Shown here: one piece after another, positions 45,943 to 55,539 of the stretch
How the letters are laid out: each line of letters begins with the position of its first letter
Numbering within the stretch: position 1 is the stretch's first letter
Origin: Carnobacterium gallinarum DSM 4847
Lineage (GTDB): Bacteria; Bacillota; Bacilli; Lactobacillales; Carnobacteriaceae
Direction: 5' to 3'
NCBI RefSeq assembly: GCF_000744375.1
Contig: NZ_JQLU01000005.1
Span: 868,001 to 932,000, forward strand
DNA length: 64,000 nt
Program-made: the position numbers and the translations under genes
The notes under the pieces: model-generated
The model's input: the letters and a program-made list of their open reading frames with translations, nothing else
Told to the model about the DNA's origin: nothing
Database searches by the model: none

Positions 45943-46767
45943 ATGTTTAAACTATTGACTACTTTTAAGGCTGTATATGAGACAAAAAACTTTTCAACAG
46001 CCGCGGAACAATTATTTATTTCTCAACCAGCCGTCTCTAACCAAATTAAACAATTAGAAGAAGAATTAAACACACCACTATTTTATCGAAATGGACGGAA
46101 AGAAATTGCCCCTACTAAACCAGCAGAAGTCCTTTACCTCCGTTTATTGAATTTGTCTGATGACTGGAAAGAAACGCTATCAGCGATGAACAATCAAGAA
46201 ATTCTTTCTGAAAAATGTACAATTATAGCCTCCAATACCTTCTCAAGCTATTATTTACCACAATTAATAGTTGCTTTAACTAAAAAATTCCCAGAACTCA
46301 CCTTTACATTAGAAATGCATAACTCTGAGGAAGTTGTTGAAAAAATTAAAAAGCATGAAGCTGATTTTGGCTTTATTGAAAAACCCTTATTAACTGGTGA
46401 TATTCCACGAATAAAAATTCTGACAGATAAACTTGTTCTTGCTGGTGATCTTTCAAGTAGTCTTTGGTTGATTCGTGAACCCAGTTCTGGCGTGTTTCAT
46501 TATACTGAACGGTATTTTTTAGAACAAAATATCCAACCTCAAAAAATGATTATCAAAAACAATGAGCTAATTATTAAGTGTTTGACTATGGGATTAGGCA
46601 AATCAATTGTCTCAAAAAAAGCTGTCCCAAAAGGTATGCCCAGTCAAGAGCTTGGTGAAAATTACCAACGCGCCTTTTACTTCATTAACAGACAACATTT
46701 AAAATCTAAGCAGTTACAACAAGTTGCCGAGTTTGCGACTTCATTTTATCAAACAAAAAAAAGCTAG
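45943..46767 (+). CDS. LysR-family regulator (YeiE/CysL-like)
   Basis: A 274-residue regulator. The N-terminal helix-turn-helix is TFKAVYETKNFSTAAEQLFISQPAVSNQIKQLEEEL, and the substrate-binding domain covers residues 85-274. GGAAAGGA precedes ATG 45943. It is divergent from the YeiH-type gene and likely controls it. Confidence 0.92.
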   Translation: MFKLLTTFKAVYETKNFSTAAEQLFISQPAVSNQIKQLEEELNTPLFYRNGRKEIAPTKPAEVLYLRLLNLSDDWKETLSAMNNQEILSEKCTIIASNTFSSYYLPQLIVALTKKFPELTFTLEMHNSEEVVEKIKKHEADFGFIEKPLLTGDIPRIKILTDKLVLAGDLSSSLWLIREPSSGVFHYTERYFLEQNIQPQKMIIKNNELIIKCLTMGLGKSIVSKKAVPKGMPSQELGENYQRAFYFINRQHLKSKQLQQVAEFATSFYQTKKS

Positions 46768-46794
46768 AATACAATTCCCTCTGTACTCTAGCTT
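46761..46794. terminator. Bidirectional terminator
   Basis: AAGCTAGA and TCTAGCTT arms, extended by GTAC/ATAC pairing, lie between convergent genes with A and T runs on each side. Confidence 0.75.
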
Positions 46795-46819
46795 ACGCTT
46801 TTAAAACAAATTGTTTCTG

Positions 46820-47434
46820 CTAATTTCGTTTCATTTTATTTTCTAAATAGTCAATCAAACTCTCATACTCAACTTTACGATAATCTGTCACGTCAAATTC
46901 ATGAAGCTCACCTAATCGGAACGACTCATACCCCCTAGCCTCAATGATAGCTTTGAATTCATCCCGTGTAATCTGATTGTCTGCCTTACTTCGATCTTCC
47001 AAATGGTCGCCATAATGATAACTTTGCATTAAATGACTAAGATGTCGTTCTGGCTCTAGATCTCGTTGCTGACGCCTTTGCCACAAAACTTCAAAGTCTG
47101 CCACTAAACGAATCGTTATCACTTCATAATGATAACGATTCGCATATTCAGCTAGTTTATGCTTTTGCTTATTGCTAAAAGGATATTCTGACACAATCAT
47201 CCGCTTGCCCGCTTCCAGATATAAAGCCAAGACACCATAATAAAATTGCCAAACTCGTTTTTCTAATTCAGCCTTTTCTTCTAATGAATTAAATCCAACT
47301 GAATCAGCAAATAATTCTTTGCCTTCATCAGGCGTAATCAAAAACAAATCAGGAATTTGCCTTTTTATCTGCTGAATCAAAAAGGTCTTCCCTGTTCCCG
47401 GGCTACCTGCTAACAAAATCAAATATTTTTTCAT
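46820..47434 (-). CDS. P-loop kinase-like protein
   Basis: A 204-residue NTPase with Walker A GSPGTGKT at residues 10-17 and the pattern of small-molecule kinases or zeta-toxin-like enzymes (LITPDEGKELFAD; RMIVSEYPFSNKQKHKLAEYA; WQRRQQRDLEPERHLSH). It overlaps the aldolase gene stop, so it belongs to the PTS operon. It may phosphorylate a sugar intermediate; the substrate is unknown. Confidence 0.7.
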   Translation of the reverse strand: MKKYLILLAGSPGTGKTFLIQQIKRQIPDLFLITPDEGKELFADSVGFNSLEEKAELEKRVWQFYYGVLALYLEAGKRMIVSEYPFSNKQKHKLAEYANRYHYEVITIRLVADFEVLWQRRQQRDLEPERHLSHLMQSYHYGDHLEDRSKADNQITRDEFKAIIEARGYESFRLGELHEFDVTDYRKVEYESLIDYLENKMKRN

Positions 47435-48291
47435 TTATTTAACGGGCTATCCACATTCATAAATAAACCAATTTTGTGTTTAATAATTGATTTGCAGACG
47501 TCATTAGCTGGAATCACATTATGTCGCAAAGACTGATTAATACTTGTTTCAGCAAAGGATTCTTGCGCTGTCTTTGTCCAATTGACCAAAAGTTCTGTTC
47601 CCACATTAAACTTACGAATCCCATGATTTATCAGCTCTGGATAATCCTCTTCCTTCACACCTGTCCCGCCATGAATAACCAAAGGAATATGAACAACTGC
47701 ATGAATCTCTTTTAACAATGGAATATTGACTTCCGTTTTTGACTTAAACTGTCCATGATTGGTCCCAATCGCAATCGCCAACGCGTCAACACCTGTTGCA
47801 GCTACAAACTCTACTGCATCTGCTGGTTTTGTATAAACTTTATCATTTTCTTCCACATGGATGCCTTCCTCAGTCCCGCCAATCGTCCCTAACTCACCTT
47901 CAACAGAAACGCCTCGCTTATGGGCATACTCAACCACAGCTTTCGTCTTTAAGATGTTTTCTTTAAATGGCAAATGTGAACCATCATACATCACCGACGT
48001 ATAGCCACTATCGATTGCCGCCTTAATGTCGTCAAAATCCCTTGCATGATCTAAATGTAACACAGCATCCACCATTTCATTGTCTGCAATTGTCCTCACA
48101 ACTGAAACTAGAACACTATATCCAATGTACTTAGCCGTGTCTACACTTGTTTGAATAATAATTGGCGAGCCCATTTCTTTTGCTGCTTCAATCATTTCTG
48201 GCAACATCTCTAAATTATGCGTGTTAAATGCCCCTACTGTAAAATTCAATTCCGTTGCTGTTTTTGTAACCTCTTTTAACGTTGTATACAT
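47431..48291 (-). CDS. Class II ketose-bisphosphate aldolase
   Basis: A 286-residue zinc aldolase. Motifs: FTVGAFNTHNLEM, VLHLDHARDFDDIKAAIDSGYTSVMYDGS (zinc His), VEGELGTIGGTEEG, IGTNHGQFK, PLVIHGGTGV and FNVGTELL. It is closest in style to tagatose- or fructose-bisphosphate aldolases (GatY/KbaY/FbaA). ATG 48291 has GGGGAT 7-8 bases upstream; ATG 48306 is an alternative. In the operon it would cleave the phosphorylated sugar from the UlaA-type PTS. Confidence 0.88.
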   Translation of the reverse strand: MYTTLKEVTKTATELNFTVGAFNTHNLEMLPEMIEAAKEMGSPIIIQTSVDTAKYIGYSVLVSVVRTIADNEMVDAVLHLDHARDFDDIKAAIDSGYTSVMYDGSHLPFKENILKTKAVVEYAHKRGVSVEGELGTIGGTEEGIHVEENDKVYTKPADAVEFVAATGVDALAIAIGTNHGQFKSKTEVNIPLLKEIHAVVHIPLVIHGGTGVKEEDYPELINHGIRKFNVGTELLVNWTKTAQESFAETSINQSLRHNVIPANDVCKSIIKHKIGLFMNVDSPLNK

Positions 48292-48317
48292 ATTAACTAT
48301 CCCCATTCTCTCTTTAT

Positions 48318-48731
48318 TTATGAACCACTAATCGTAACTTCTTTGGCAATCTGACGCATTTCATCCATTTTAGTCATCCATTTATCAATTCCTGCATCGT
48401 CCCCATTTTCAGCCGCTTTTTTACGTTCTTGATTGTACAAACTCATTAATTTTTTATACCCATCCCCAATACTTTTTTGATAGCTTAGACTTTTTTCTAA
48501 AGCTTCAATTCCTTGATTTATCGCAGGTAATTGTGCAAATAGCAAACCTAGTTCTTCATATTTTTTAGCCAGTACTACAGAATCTTTGATACTGCTAGCT
48601 TCTAACTTATCAATTTCTTGTTGAATCCGAACACTATCTGCTTGAATTATAGCTACTTCTTCAGCAGTTAGAGAAAGGTCTGCTTCTTGAAATTTAGGCT
48701 TCACAGTTTTCTTCTTAAAAAATTCAAACAT
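48318..48731 (-). CDS. Small helical protein of the PTS operon
   Basis: A 137-residue soluble, helical protein (EVAIIQADSVRIQQEIDKLEAS; AQLPAINQGIEALEKSLSYQKSIGDGYKKL) resembling a single TPR-like unit. AAAGGAG precedes ATG 48731. The function is unknown; its place between EIIC and aldolase suggests a role tied to this PTS. Confidence 0.65.
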   Translation of the reverse strand: MFEFFKKKTVKPKFQEADLSLTAEEVAIIQADSVRIQQEIDKLEASSIKDSVVLAKKYEELGLLFAQLPAINQGIEALEKSLSYQKSIGDGYKKLMSLYNQERKKAAENGDDAGIDKWMTKMDEMRQIAKEVTISGS

Positions 48732-48745
48732 TCCCTTGCTCCTTT

Positions 48746-50035
48746 CTAAAATGCTTTGAGAATCGGACTAAGCAACCAAGCATATAATAGCGCCGCTGCT
48801 ACTGTATCTACATCTGTTGCGGTTGCATTGATAAAACCCATACTATTAAAAATAGTGACTAATAAAGCTGGAAGCAAGGTAATAAAGAAACCATGAGCAA
48901 TACCGCCGATAATAGCACCGCGTCTTCCTCCCACGGCATTCCCGAAAATCCCCGCTGTTCCTCCAGCAAAAAAGTTCGTTAGCATTCCGGGTAAAATCAT
49001 TGCTAAACCAAAAGTCGGCAAGATAAACATAGCTAGTATTGTGCCAATTGTTGTTGTAATAAAGCCTAAAATAACAGCATTTGGACTATAAGGGAAGAAT
49101 ACTGGACAATCTAGCGCTGGGATTGCATTTGGAACAAGTTTCATAGCAATTCCTCGGAATGCTGGCACGATTTCTCCTAATAATAACCGCACACCTGCAA
49201 GTAGCACATAAACCCCTACAACAAACTGAATGGCTTGTAAAAAGGCAAACATCACATAATTTTGATTTCCAGATAACGTTGCTCCAAACTCTTCACCAGC
49301 GAATAAAGCAGTGACCACATATAACGGAACCATGACTACCATCACCGATAAATACGTATCCTGTAGAAATTCAAAAGCTTTTGGCAATTTTAAATCTTCA
49401 ACTGATTTTTTATTTTCACCACGTTCTCCAACAAGCCAAGCCACTCCAGCTTCAAATAAATACCCAATAGTACAAAAATGTCCTAAAGCAATATCATTTG
49501 ATCCAGTAATTTTCCGGATAAAGGGTTGTGCCACAGCAGGCATTGCAACAGCAAAGACACCCCCAACAAACCCGCCTACCAGAATTAATAGAATTCCTCG
49601 TAAACCTGAAAAGTAACCAAATACTGTCGTCATTGTTGCCATCCATAAAATAGCTTGCCCTGTTAAGAAAATATATTTCCATTTTGTAAAACGAGCAATT
49701 AAAATGTTAAAAACAAAAATAGCTAAAAAGGTTAACGCAATATCTCGACCTAAGCCAAGCTCATTCATTGCTTGACCATTAATCGCCTCAATTGAAGGGA
49801 TAATTCCCTGCATTTTAAAACCTTCATTAAATATTTCTCCAAAATACGTTAAACTACCTACAATAATACTAGAGCCTGCACTTAAAACTTGAAATCCTAA
49901 TAACGTTTTCAACGAACCTGATATGACTTGCCCAACTGATTTTTTCTGAAGAATCAAGCCTAACATCGCAATTAAACTAATCGTAATCGATGCCTGCGTT
50001 AAAATATTTTCAATGATAAAATTAATGACTACCAT
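48746..50035 (-). CDS. PTS EIIC, UlaA/SgaT-type
   Basis: A 429-residue membrane protein with the ascorbate-type EIIC layout (FIIENILTQASITISLIAMLGLILQKKS at the start; GFQVLSAGSSIIVGSL; TIGYLFEAGVAWLVGE; GGRRGAIIGGIAHGFFITLLPALL). AGGAGG precedes ATG 50035. It works with the EIIB encoded next to it. The sugar is not settled: ascorbate PTS operons lack a class II aldolase, so a pentitol or hexitol-like substrate is possible. Confidence 0.87.
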   Translation of the reverse strand: MVVINFIIENILTQASITISLIAMLGLILQKKSVGQVISGSLKTLLGFQVLSAGSSIIVGSLTYFGEIFNEGFKMQGIIPSIEAINGQAMNELGLGRDIALTFLAIFVFNILIARFTKWKYIFLTGQAILWMATMTTVFGYFSGLRGILLILVGGFVGGVFAVAMPAVAQPFIRKITGSNDIALGHFCTIGYLFEAGVAWLVGERGENKKSVEDLKLPKAFEFLQDTYLSVMVVMVPLYVVTALFAGEEFGATLSGNQNYVMFAFLQAIQFVVGVYVLLAGVRLLLGEIVPAFRGIAMKLVPNAIPALDCPVFFPYSPNAVILGFITTTIGTILAMFILPTFGLAMILPGMLTNFFAGGTAGIFGNAVGGRRGAIIGGIAHGFFITLLPALLVTIFNSMGFINATATDVDTVAAALLYAWLLSPILKAF

Positions 50036-50063
50036 TCCAAATCTCCTCCTCACTATTTAGAAA

Positions 50064-50369
50064 TCAAAGTACACCTTTCGCCTGTAAAACGGGGGTGATT
50101 TTTTCATTTATTTCTACTTTTGAGACAATATTTTTCAAATAAATAATCGCTATTTTTTCTTCATCAATACTGAATTTTTCAAACTGTGATTTAAAGTTTT
50201 CAGCTGTAATAATAATATCGGGTTGCATTGAAACCGCCGACGAAATATCTGTATGCTCTAACTTAGCATCTACACCTTTCTCATTTAAAACATCCTCTGC
50301 CGCCATTTGAGCCGCAAAACTACTACCTAAACCTGCACCACAGACAAATAAAATCGTTAATTTTTTCAT
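50064..50369 (-). CDS. PTS EIIB, UlaB-like
   Basis: A 101-residue cytoplasmic EIIB with phospho-Cys10 in LFVCGAGLGSSFAAQM. It is the phosphoryl donor for the adjacent EIIC. A GGGGAGAAGG ribosome binding site is present. A stand-alone EIIA is not in the operon; the regulator's C-terminal EIIA-like domain or a gene elsewhere must supply it. Confidence 0.9.
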   Translation of the reverse strand: MKKLTILFVCGAGLGSSFAAQMAAEDVLNEKGVDAKLEHTDISSAVSMQPDIIITAENFKSQFEKFSIDEEKIAIIYLKNIVSKVEINEKITPVLQAKGVL

Positions 50370-50395
50370 AATCCTTCTCCCCTATCTGATTTTAA

Positions 50396-52474
50396 TTAGA
50401 TTCCATATAAAATTTCTTTAAACGCTTCAACATCTTTACAACTAATCAACCTTTCCACCTTCGCTTCATCATGAATCAACTCAATTAAGCTTTTCATAAT
50501 ATTTAGATGAGAATAAGAATCCGTTGCTGCCAAACAAAAAATAATTTTGACGGGATCATTTTCTTCATGTCCAAAAACAATCGGCTCTCGAAACGTTGCT
50601 ACACTAATTCCTAATTGATTGACGCCATCCTCTGGTCTTGCATGTGCTAGCGCTAGATGTTTGCCAATGACAATATATGGACCAAATTCTTGAACAGATG
50701 CTATCATTGCTTTTACATAAGACTCCGTAATCACCTTCTCTTGCAACAACGGGATAGAAACGCGTTGAATCGCTTCCTCCCAGTTCTGACACTCTTCTAA
50801 CAACAAGATATCACTATCCTTTAAGACATCCTTCAACATTGGTTGTAACTCCTTTTTGTTTATTTTCAAGTGATTTTTATCAAATAAATTCTCTAATGAT
50901 TGATACATAGCCCCTGTTACTTCACCCCCGTTTTCTTGAATCAAGGTTAATACGGTGTGAAAAAAATCTGTAGAATCATTTGTTTGGTTCACTAATCGCT
51001 TTAATTGGGTATGCTGCATTAAAAAATCTTGAATATTTTTTTGTGCACTATCTTTAATAATCGGATCTAAAACTAAAACTGGCTTTTCCTGATACTTCAG
51101 ATTTAAGGTTGAAAAAACAACATCGACATCCAATTTTGTTATCCTATCTATCTCACCTGAACTCAAAACAGCACTAACATCAATAGCAAATAATTCCTTT
51201 AAATTCTCCGCCAATAGCTTCCCTGTCGCTAATCCATGATTGCAAACAACAACTGCTTTATATACATGCTTAAACTCTTGGTTAATTGCACTAACAGATA
51301 TCGAAAAATGAATGGTTAAAAAAGCAATCTCATCTTCAATTAGTTTTTTCTTTGATATGCGTTCAATAGTTGGTGCAAATTTCTCAATCGCTTGATAAAT
51401 AGTTCCATAATTCAACTTAATGGTCTCTTTTAACGGATTAAAAATCTGAATATCACTTTTCACTCGATTAATCAACCCTACCATGTGCTTATAAAGACCT
51501 TCATGTAAGCTTTCTTCCTTTCTAGAAAAAGGAATCTTAGTTTCTTCTTCCACAGCTTGAATCAGCTGGATTGACAATAGTTGCGCCTGAACCCATTCAA
51601 TTGAATTGCTCATACTTCTAGTGTTAAAGGTTTCTAACGTAAAAACGATATACTTTAATTCCATAACAGGTGGCACAAATCCAAAATCCTCACAAAGGGC
51701 ATTAATAAATAACCGAATCTCATTTTGTGGTGTATCGATACTGTCCCACGAAGAGTGAGCAATCAAGTCTTGTCGCAAAAAACGACTTAACCAAACAGCA
51801 GTGAACAGGACTAAATGATTGCGATACAAATCTTCATACGGTGAAATTGACTGAGTATAAAATCCATCAATTCTTCGGAGAGCTTCCTTTGGAATATAAC
51901 GAAATAAACTTTTGTCAAAATTAGTCATTCCTTCATCACCTAAATCTAAATAATTAAGCACGTCGATTGATTTATTGATGATGTCATATATCATCGTCCG
52001 AATTGTTCGCTCTACTCCTCTTAAGATAATTCCTTCCTTTGGAATACTTAAAACCTCAATCCCATATTCCCATAAGGTCCGTCTAACGCGCCGCATATCC
52101 TCATCCATAGTACTTTTAGAAATTTGGTATTCTGCTTCTTTTTGATAAATAAAAATTGGTTTTTCATCTAAAGAAAAAGCTAAAATCAAATCAAAAATTC
52201 TTTCCTCTCGTGATAAGTAAACGGATTCATTTTGCTCTTTAAAAAAATTAGATAACGTACACCTTTCATAAGAATCAAGAGTTAAAAACATGCCTCTGTT
52301 CCGAATCGTCTTAATAGTTGGTAGTTGTTGACCTGCTAAAAATTCATTAATCTCCTTAATATTATTTCTAAGTGTTCGACAACTCACTTGAAATTCTTCA
52401 CTGAGTTCATTGAGTGCCAGTGGATAATTTGCCATCATAAAACGCATTAAAATTTGTAAGGTTCTATCTTTCAT
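50396..52474 (-). CDS. PRD-containing PTS regulator (BglG/MtlR-like activator)
   Basis: A protein of about 692 residues. Order: two N-terminal helix-turn-helix units (NYPLALNELSEEFQVSCRTLRNNIKEIN), two PRD domains (about 190-400, with regulatory His residues), an EIIB-like domain (VVCNHGLATGKLLAENL) and a C-terminal EIIA-like domain (VIGKHLALAHARPEDGV with a phospho-His). Phosphorylation by HPr and the cognate EIIB sets activity. GGAG lies 8 bases before ATG 52474. It heads the operon and likely activates it. Confidence 0.88.
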   Translation of the reverse strand: MKDRTLQILMRFMMANYPLALNELSEEFQVSCRTLRNNIKEINEFLAGQQLPTIKTIRNRGMFLTLDSYERCTLSNFFKEQNESVYLSREERIFDLILAFSLDEKPIFIYQKEAEYQISKSTMDEDMRRVRRTLWEYGIEVLSIPKEGIILRGVERTIRTMIYDIINKSIDVLNYLDLGDEGMTNFDKSLFRYIPKEALRRIDGFYTQSISPYEDLYRNHLVLFTAVWLSRFLRQDLIAHSSWDSIDTPQNEIRLFINALCEDFGFVPPVMELKYIVFTLETFNTRSMSNSIEWVQAQLLSIQLIQAVEEETKIPFSRKEESLHEGLYKHMVGLINRVKSDIQIFNPLKETIKLNYGTIYQAIEKFAPTIERISKKKLIEDEIAFLTIHFSISVSAINQEFKHVYKAVVVCNHGLATGKLLAENLKELFAIDVSAVLSSGEIDRITKLDVDVVFSTLNLKYQEKPVLVLDPIIKDSAQKNIQDFLMQHTQLKRLVNQTNDSTDFFHTVLTLIQENGGEVTGAMYQSLENLFDKNHLKINKKELQPMLKDVLKDSDILLLEECQNWEEAIQRVSIPLLQEKVITESYVKAMIASVQEFGPYIVIGKHLALAHARPEDGVNQLGISVATFREPIVFGHEENDPVKIIFCLAATDSYSHLNIMKSLIELIHDEAKVERLISCKDVEAFKEILYGI

Positions 52475-52559
52475 AGCCGCTATCTCCTTGTCTGATTTCA
52501 TTATACTGTCCTATTCATTGCCTTGTTAGTAGACATTATTGCCAAATAATAATGCAGAA

Positions 52560-52574
52560 ATGTAAACGCAACCA
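52560..52574. promoter_or_regulatory. cre (CcpA) site upstream of the PRD regulator
   Basis: ATGTAAACGCAACCA matches WTGNAANCGNWNNCW at every fixed position. It lies 86 bases before the regulator start. Confidence 0.7.
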
Positions 52575-52604
52575 AAAAACATTCCTGATTTTATCATAAC
52601 AAAA

Positions 52605-52636
52605 AAGCAGCTAAGAAAAATTCTTCTTAGCTGCTT
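52605..52636 (-). terminator. Terminator of the PTPS-related gene
   Basis: AAGCAGCTAAGAA (52605-52617) pairs with TTCTTAGCTGCTT (52624-52636), and TTTTTTG follows on the minus strand. Confidence 0.85.
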
Positions 52637-52754
52637 GATTGATAAAAATTTCAACATTCATAAAAAAATAGAAACATTTCTATATAAACCATTCTCTGTT
52701 CAACAGATTGTATTTTCCATTAAACGAACCTTAATAGTTGAGTCTAACTTATTT

Positions 52755-54428
52755 TCACCCTTTATTTATTCGTCGTTTCACTACCACCCAGACACAACTG
52801 ATAAAGGTTAAAAACGAGATACCGATGGAAAGTTTTTGTAAAGTTGTCTCCTGATAGCTAACTGTCACTTGACCTTTACCTTTTAAATCCACCGAAACTA
52901 AGCCAGTATTAGGATCACGATTTACTTTAAGCAACTCATTCGTGTTTGCAACCTTGGCTTGATAACCATAATAATAAATAAAAGGAATGATTACCGTAGT
53001 TGTCTCCGTGTCCTTGACTTGATAATCAAAGGAGTAGCTTGAAAATTCTGATTGCTGATTGTTTATCTGAACTCGCTCCGCATCATAAATTAAAGGACGC
53101 TCCTTAGCTTTCCGCAGTTCTCTATAGTTTGTTTCATCTGGTAAATATTCACGCCCTGCCCCAATAAAATAACTATTTGGCTGATTGTAGTTTTGATAAC
53201 TGATCACACGTTGCTTTTCTGTCACAAACCCTCTTGTTCCATAAGCTAATGCAGATAAAAGCGTAAGTGCAATTAATAAATAATAACTGACGGGCTTTTT
53301 CTGGAAAATAGCAAATTGATCGTCCGCAATTAAATACGTCACTAACAATGTGATAAATGACAAAAAACGCCATGGAAACTGGATAGTATTGATTACAGTT
53401 TGATCAAAAAATCCCCAAGGAAAAATAGTCGTTGTGAGAATAAAGAAAAATACCGCTAACAAGATACTATCTCGATTTTTAATTTTGCCTTTTTTTATCA
53501 CCAAAATAATAGCATAACTAATTAAAGCAACTAATAAAATAACACCAATATTACCTGATTTTGCATGAAAAATTGCATTAACTGAACTATTTCTTATTAA
53601 ATCAATTATATCTAATCCTCTTGTAGAAATCCGAACTAATGGATTTGTCGTCACTTGGAATTTCGTATGCAAAAATTGTTCTAAAATAGGGAGCAGGAAG
53701 AATAGCAATAGCAAAACCGTTAATGTTCCAGCTTTTATTACAGCCAAAATAACCTTTTTAGTAAAGAATGTTTTAGCATTTAAAATGCTAAATAACAAAA
53801 TAAAGACAGCCATCATTTCAACTGAAATAATGTGTGCCAATCCGATTCCTGTCATACCTATAGTCAGCAACCACCAACGAGGTTCTGATTTATTTTTCAA
53901 TTCATATAAACTGGCTAGCACAAGTGGAAAGAACGTCATTGCTAACACTTCACCAATTGCTTGTCGGCTAATTAAATCTTGCAACCGATAAATTGATAGT
54001 GTATATAATAATGAAAACAAGTAGCTATTTTTCATTGAAAAGCCCATGATTTTTCCAGATATATACGTCACGACAAATGTGGCTAGATTAAGCAAAACGG
54101 TAAATACAATATAGGCTGTTGCTAAGGGGAGACCAGCTACTCTTAATAACGCTGGAATATATAAATAAAAATCTGAGTAAAACAAGCTAGAAGCATAGCC
54201 ATAGCCACCAATAAAAAAATAATTCACCTTAGGAAACCAAATTCCATTTTGAATTGATTGGGCCAATCCTTCAATTCGATTTTGATGGAAGCGATAGTCA
54301 TCTCCCGTCAAAATCTGACCTTTATTTAGATAAACTGGGGCAATCACTAAAATACTAAATAAAAGGAAGCTAAGTCCTATAAATAGTTCAGGATGCCTCC
54401 TTAGCTGATAGTCAATTTTCCGAATCAT
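52755..54428 (-). CDS. PTPS-related (PF10131-type) polytopic membrane protein
   Basis: A 557-residue membrane protein with about 12 helices. Features are GDDYRFHQNRIEGLAQSIQNGIWFPKVNYFFIGGYGYASSLFYSDFYLY near the start, an extracellular C-terminal beta region (about 400-530) and a last helix followed by a basic tail. This is the layout of 6-pyruvoyl-tetrahydropterin-synthase-related membrane proteins and YfhO-like glycosyltransferases of the GT-C fold. It may act in cell-wall polymer glycosylation. GAGGTG precedes ATG 54428. Confidence 0.75.
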   Translation of the reverse strand: MIRKIDYQLRRHPELFIGLSFLLFSILVIAPVYLNKGQILTGDDYRFHQNRIEGLAQSIQNGIWFPKVNYFFIGGYGYASSLFYSDFYLYIPALLRVAGLPLATAYIVFTVLLNLATFVVTYISGKIMGFSMKNSYLFSLLYTLSIYRLQDLISRQAIGEVLAMTFFPLVLASLYELKNKSEPRWWLLTIGMTGIGLAHIISVEMMAVFILLFSILNAKTFFTKKVILAVIKAGTLTVLLLLFFLLPILEQFLHTKFQVTTNPLVRISTRGLDIIDLIRNSSVNAIFHAKSGNIGVILLVALISYAIILVIKKGKIKNRDSILLAVFFFILTTTIFPWGFFDQTVINTIQFPWRFLSFITLLVTYLIADDQFAIFQKKPVSYYLLIALTLLSALAYGTRGFVTEKQRVISYQNYNQPNSYFIGAGREYLPDETNYRELRKAKERPLIYDAERVQINNQQSEFSSYSFDYQVKDTETTTVIIPFIYYYGYQAKVANTNELLKVNRDPNTGLVSVDLKGKGQVTVSYQETTLQKLSIGISFLTFISCVWVVVKRRINKG

Positions 54429-54577
54429 TCAGCAGCACCTCAACTTTACTTTATAATTAAATAACAAATACTTATTTTTTATTATGAAGCAAAATCTAAG
54501 ATTAGTAAAATAATATGCATTTGATAAAAGAACGTGCAAAAAGTAGATGTATTTTTTGCGTCTATTTATTCACTACT

Positions 54578-55063
54578 TTACTGGTTCTCATCGAACCAGT
54601 CTGCTACTTGTACAACACTTATACCTCTTTCTGGCGTCCACTCAATCTTAGATACTAATTTTCCATTACTATATCTAGCAATTGTTGGTGTATATTGAAT
54701 ATCATATAATGATTTAAAATTTTCCCATGCAGGTTTATTCTCATATAATTTTGCTACATTTAAATAAACTATTTTTTGATTTAAGCTATTCCCCTTTATA
54801 TACTTAATCAATTCAGGTTCAAAAATTGTACAATCTCCACAAGTTGGTCTTCCTATATAAACTAAACTTGTTCCCATATTTGATATATTTTTTTCAAAAT
54901 TATCTACAGTTATTGAATTTAGCACATTATAAATATCTGGATAACTTTCTTTTTCTTCAGTTAAATTTTCTTTTAATTTTTTATCAACATCAAAATACAT
55001 AATACCCGTCACAATATTTAATAACATAAAACTGAATAATAACAATAGACCTAGCTTCTTCAT
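54578..55063 (-). CDS. Thioredoxin-like bacteriocin accessory protein 2
   Basis: About 161 residues: N-terminal membrane anchor (KKLGLLLLFSFMLLNIVTGIMYF), then a thioredoxin fold with CGDC in YIGRPTCGDCTIFEP and a cis-Pro region TPTIARYSNG. AGGGG lies 7 bases before ATG 55063. It is the last gene of the C39 exporter operon. Extracytoplasmic thiol proteins of this kind (PedC-like) help form disulphides in bacteriocins, fitting the three-cysteine peptide at 61109. Confidence 0.8.
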   Translation of the reverse strand: MKKLGLLLLFSFMLLNIVTGIMYFDVDKKLKENLTEEKESYPDIYNVLNSITVDNFEKNISNMGTSLVYIGRPTCGDCTIFEPELIKYIKGNSLNQKIVYLNVAKLYENKPAWENFKSLYDIQYTPTIARYSNGKLVSKIEWTPERGISVVQVADWFDENQ

Positions 55064-55092
55064 AAAATTCACCCCTAAATACTAATAAACCT

Positions 55093-55539
55093 TTAACCTA
55101 TTTGTTCTAATAATTTCTGAACATCCTCTTCAAGTTGTACTCCTTCTACCCGTTTGATAATTTTACCATTTTTTATAATCAAGGTTGTTGGTGTTACTGA
55201 TATTCCATAATAGGAAATCATTTTTTTATTTTTATCAGAAGGAACCACAATATGAAAAACTCGATTCATCAAATCTTTTTCTTTTACTTCTTTTTCTAAA
55301 ATTGGTGCATACTCCATACAACCATCACAATCTTCATTGCCTAATAATACTAAAAAAGTTTCTTTTTTAGCCATTTTTTCTTCAAATTCAACAACATCTA
55401 TTTCTAAAAAATTAATAGATTCTGATTTTACCAAATCGCTATCATGATTATGAACCAATTCTTCATTACTCAAAAGATAAAAACTAACAATACAAATTAA
55501 TGCTAATAAGTACATAAAAAATAATTTAACTTTGCTCAT
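55093..55539 (-). CDS. Thioredoxin-like bacteriocin accessory protein 1
   Basis: About 148 residues with an N-terminal membrane anchor (KLFFMYLLALICIVSFYLL) and a thioredoxin fold with CDGC in LLGNEDCDGCMEYAP and VTPTTLIIKNG. ATG 55539 overlaps the end of the C39 exporter gene by 14 bases. Two such proteins in one operon may work as an oxidant/isomerase pair. Confidence 0.8.
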   Translation of the reverse strand: MSKVKLFFMYLLALICIVSFYLLSNEELVHNHDSDLVKSESINFLEIDVVEFEEKMAKKETFLVLLGNEDCDGCMEYAPILEKEVKEKDLMNRVFHIVVPSDKNKKMISYYGISVTPTTLIIKNGKIIKRVEGVQLEEDVQKLLEQIG

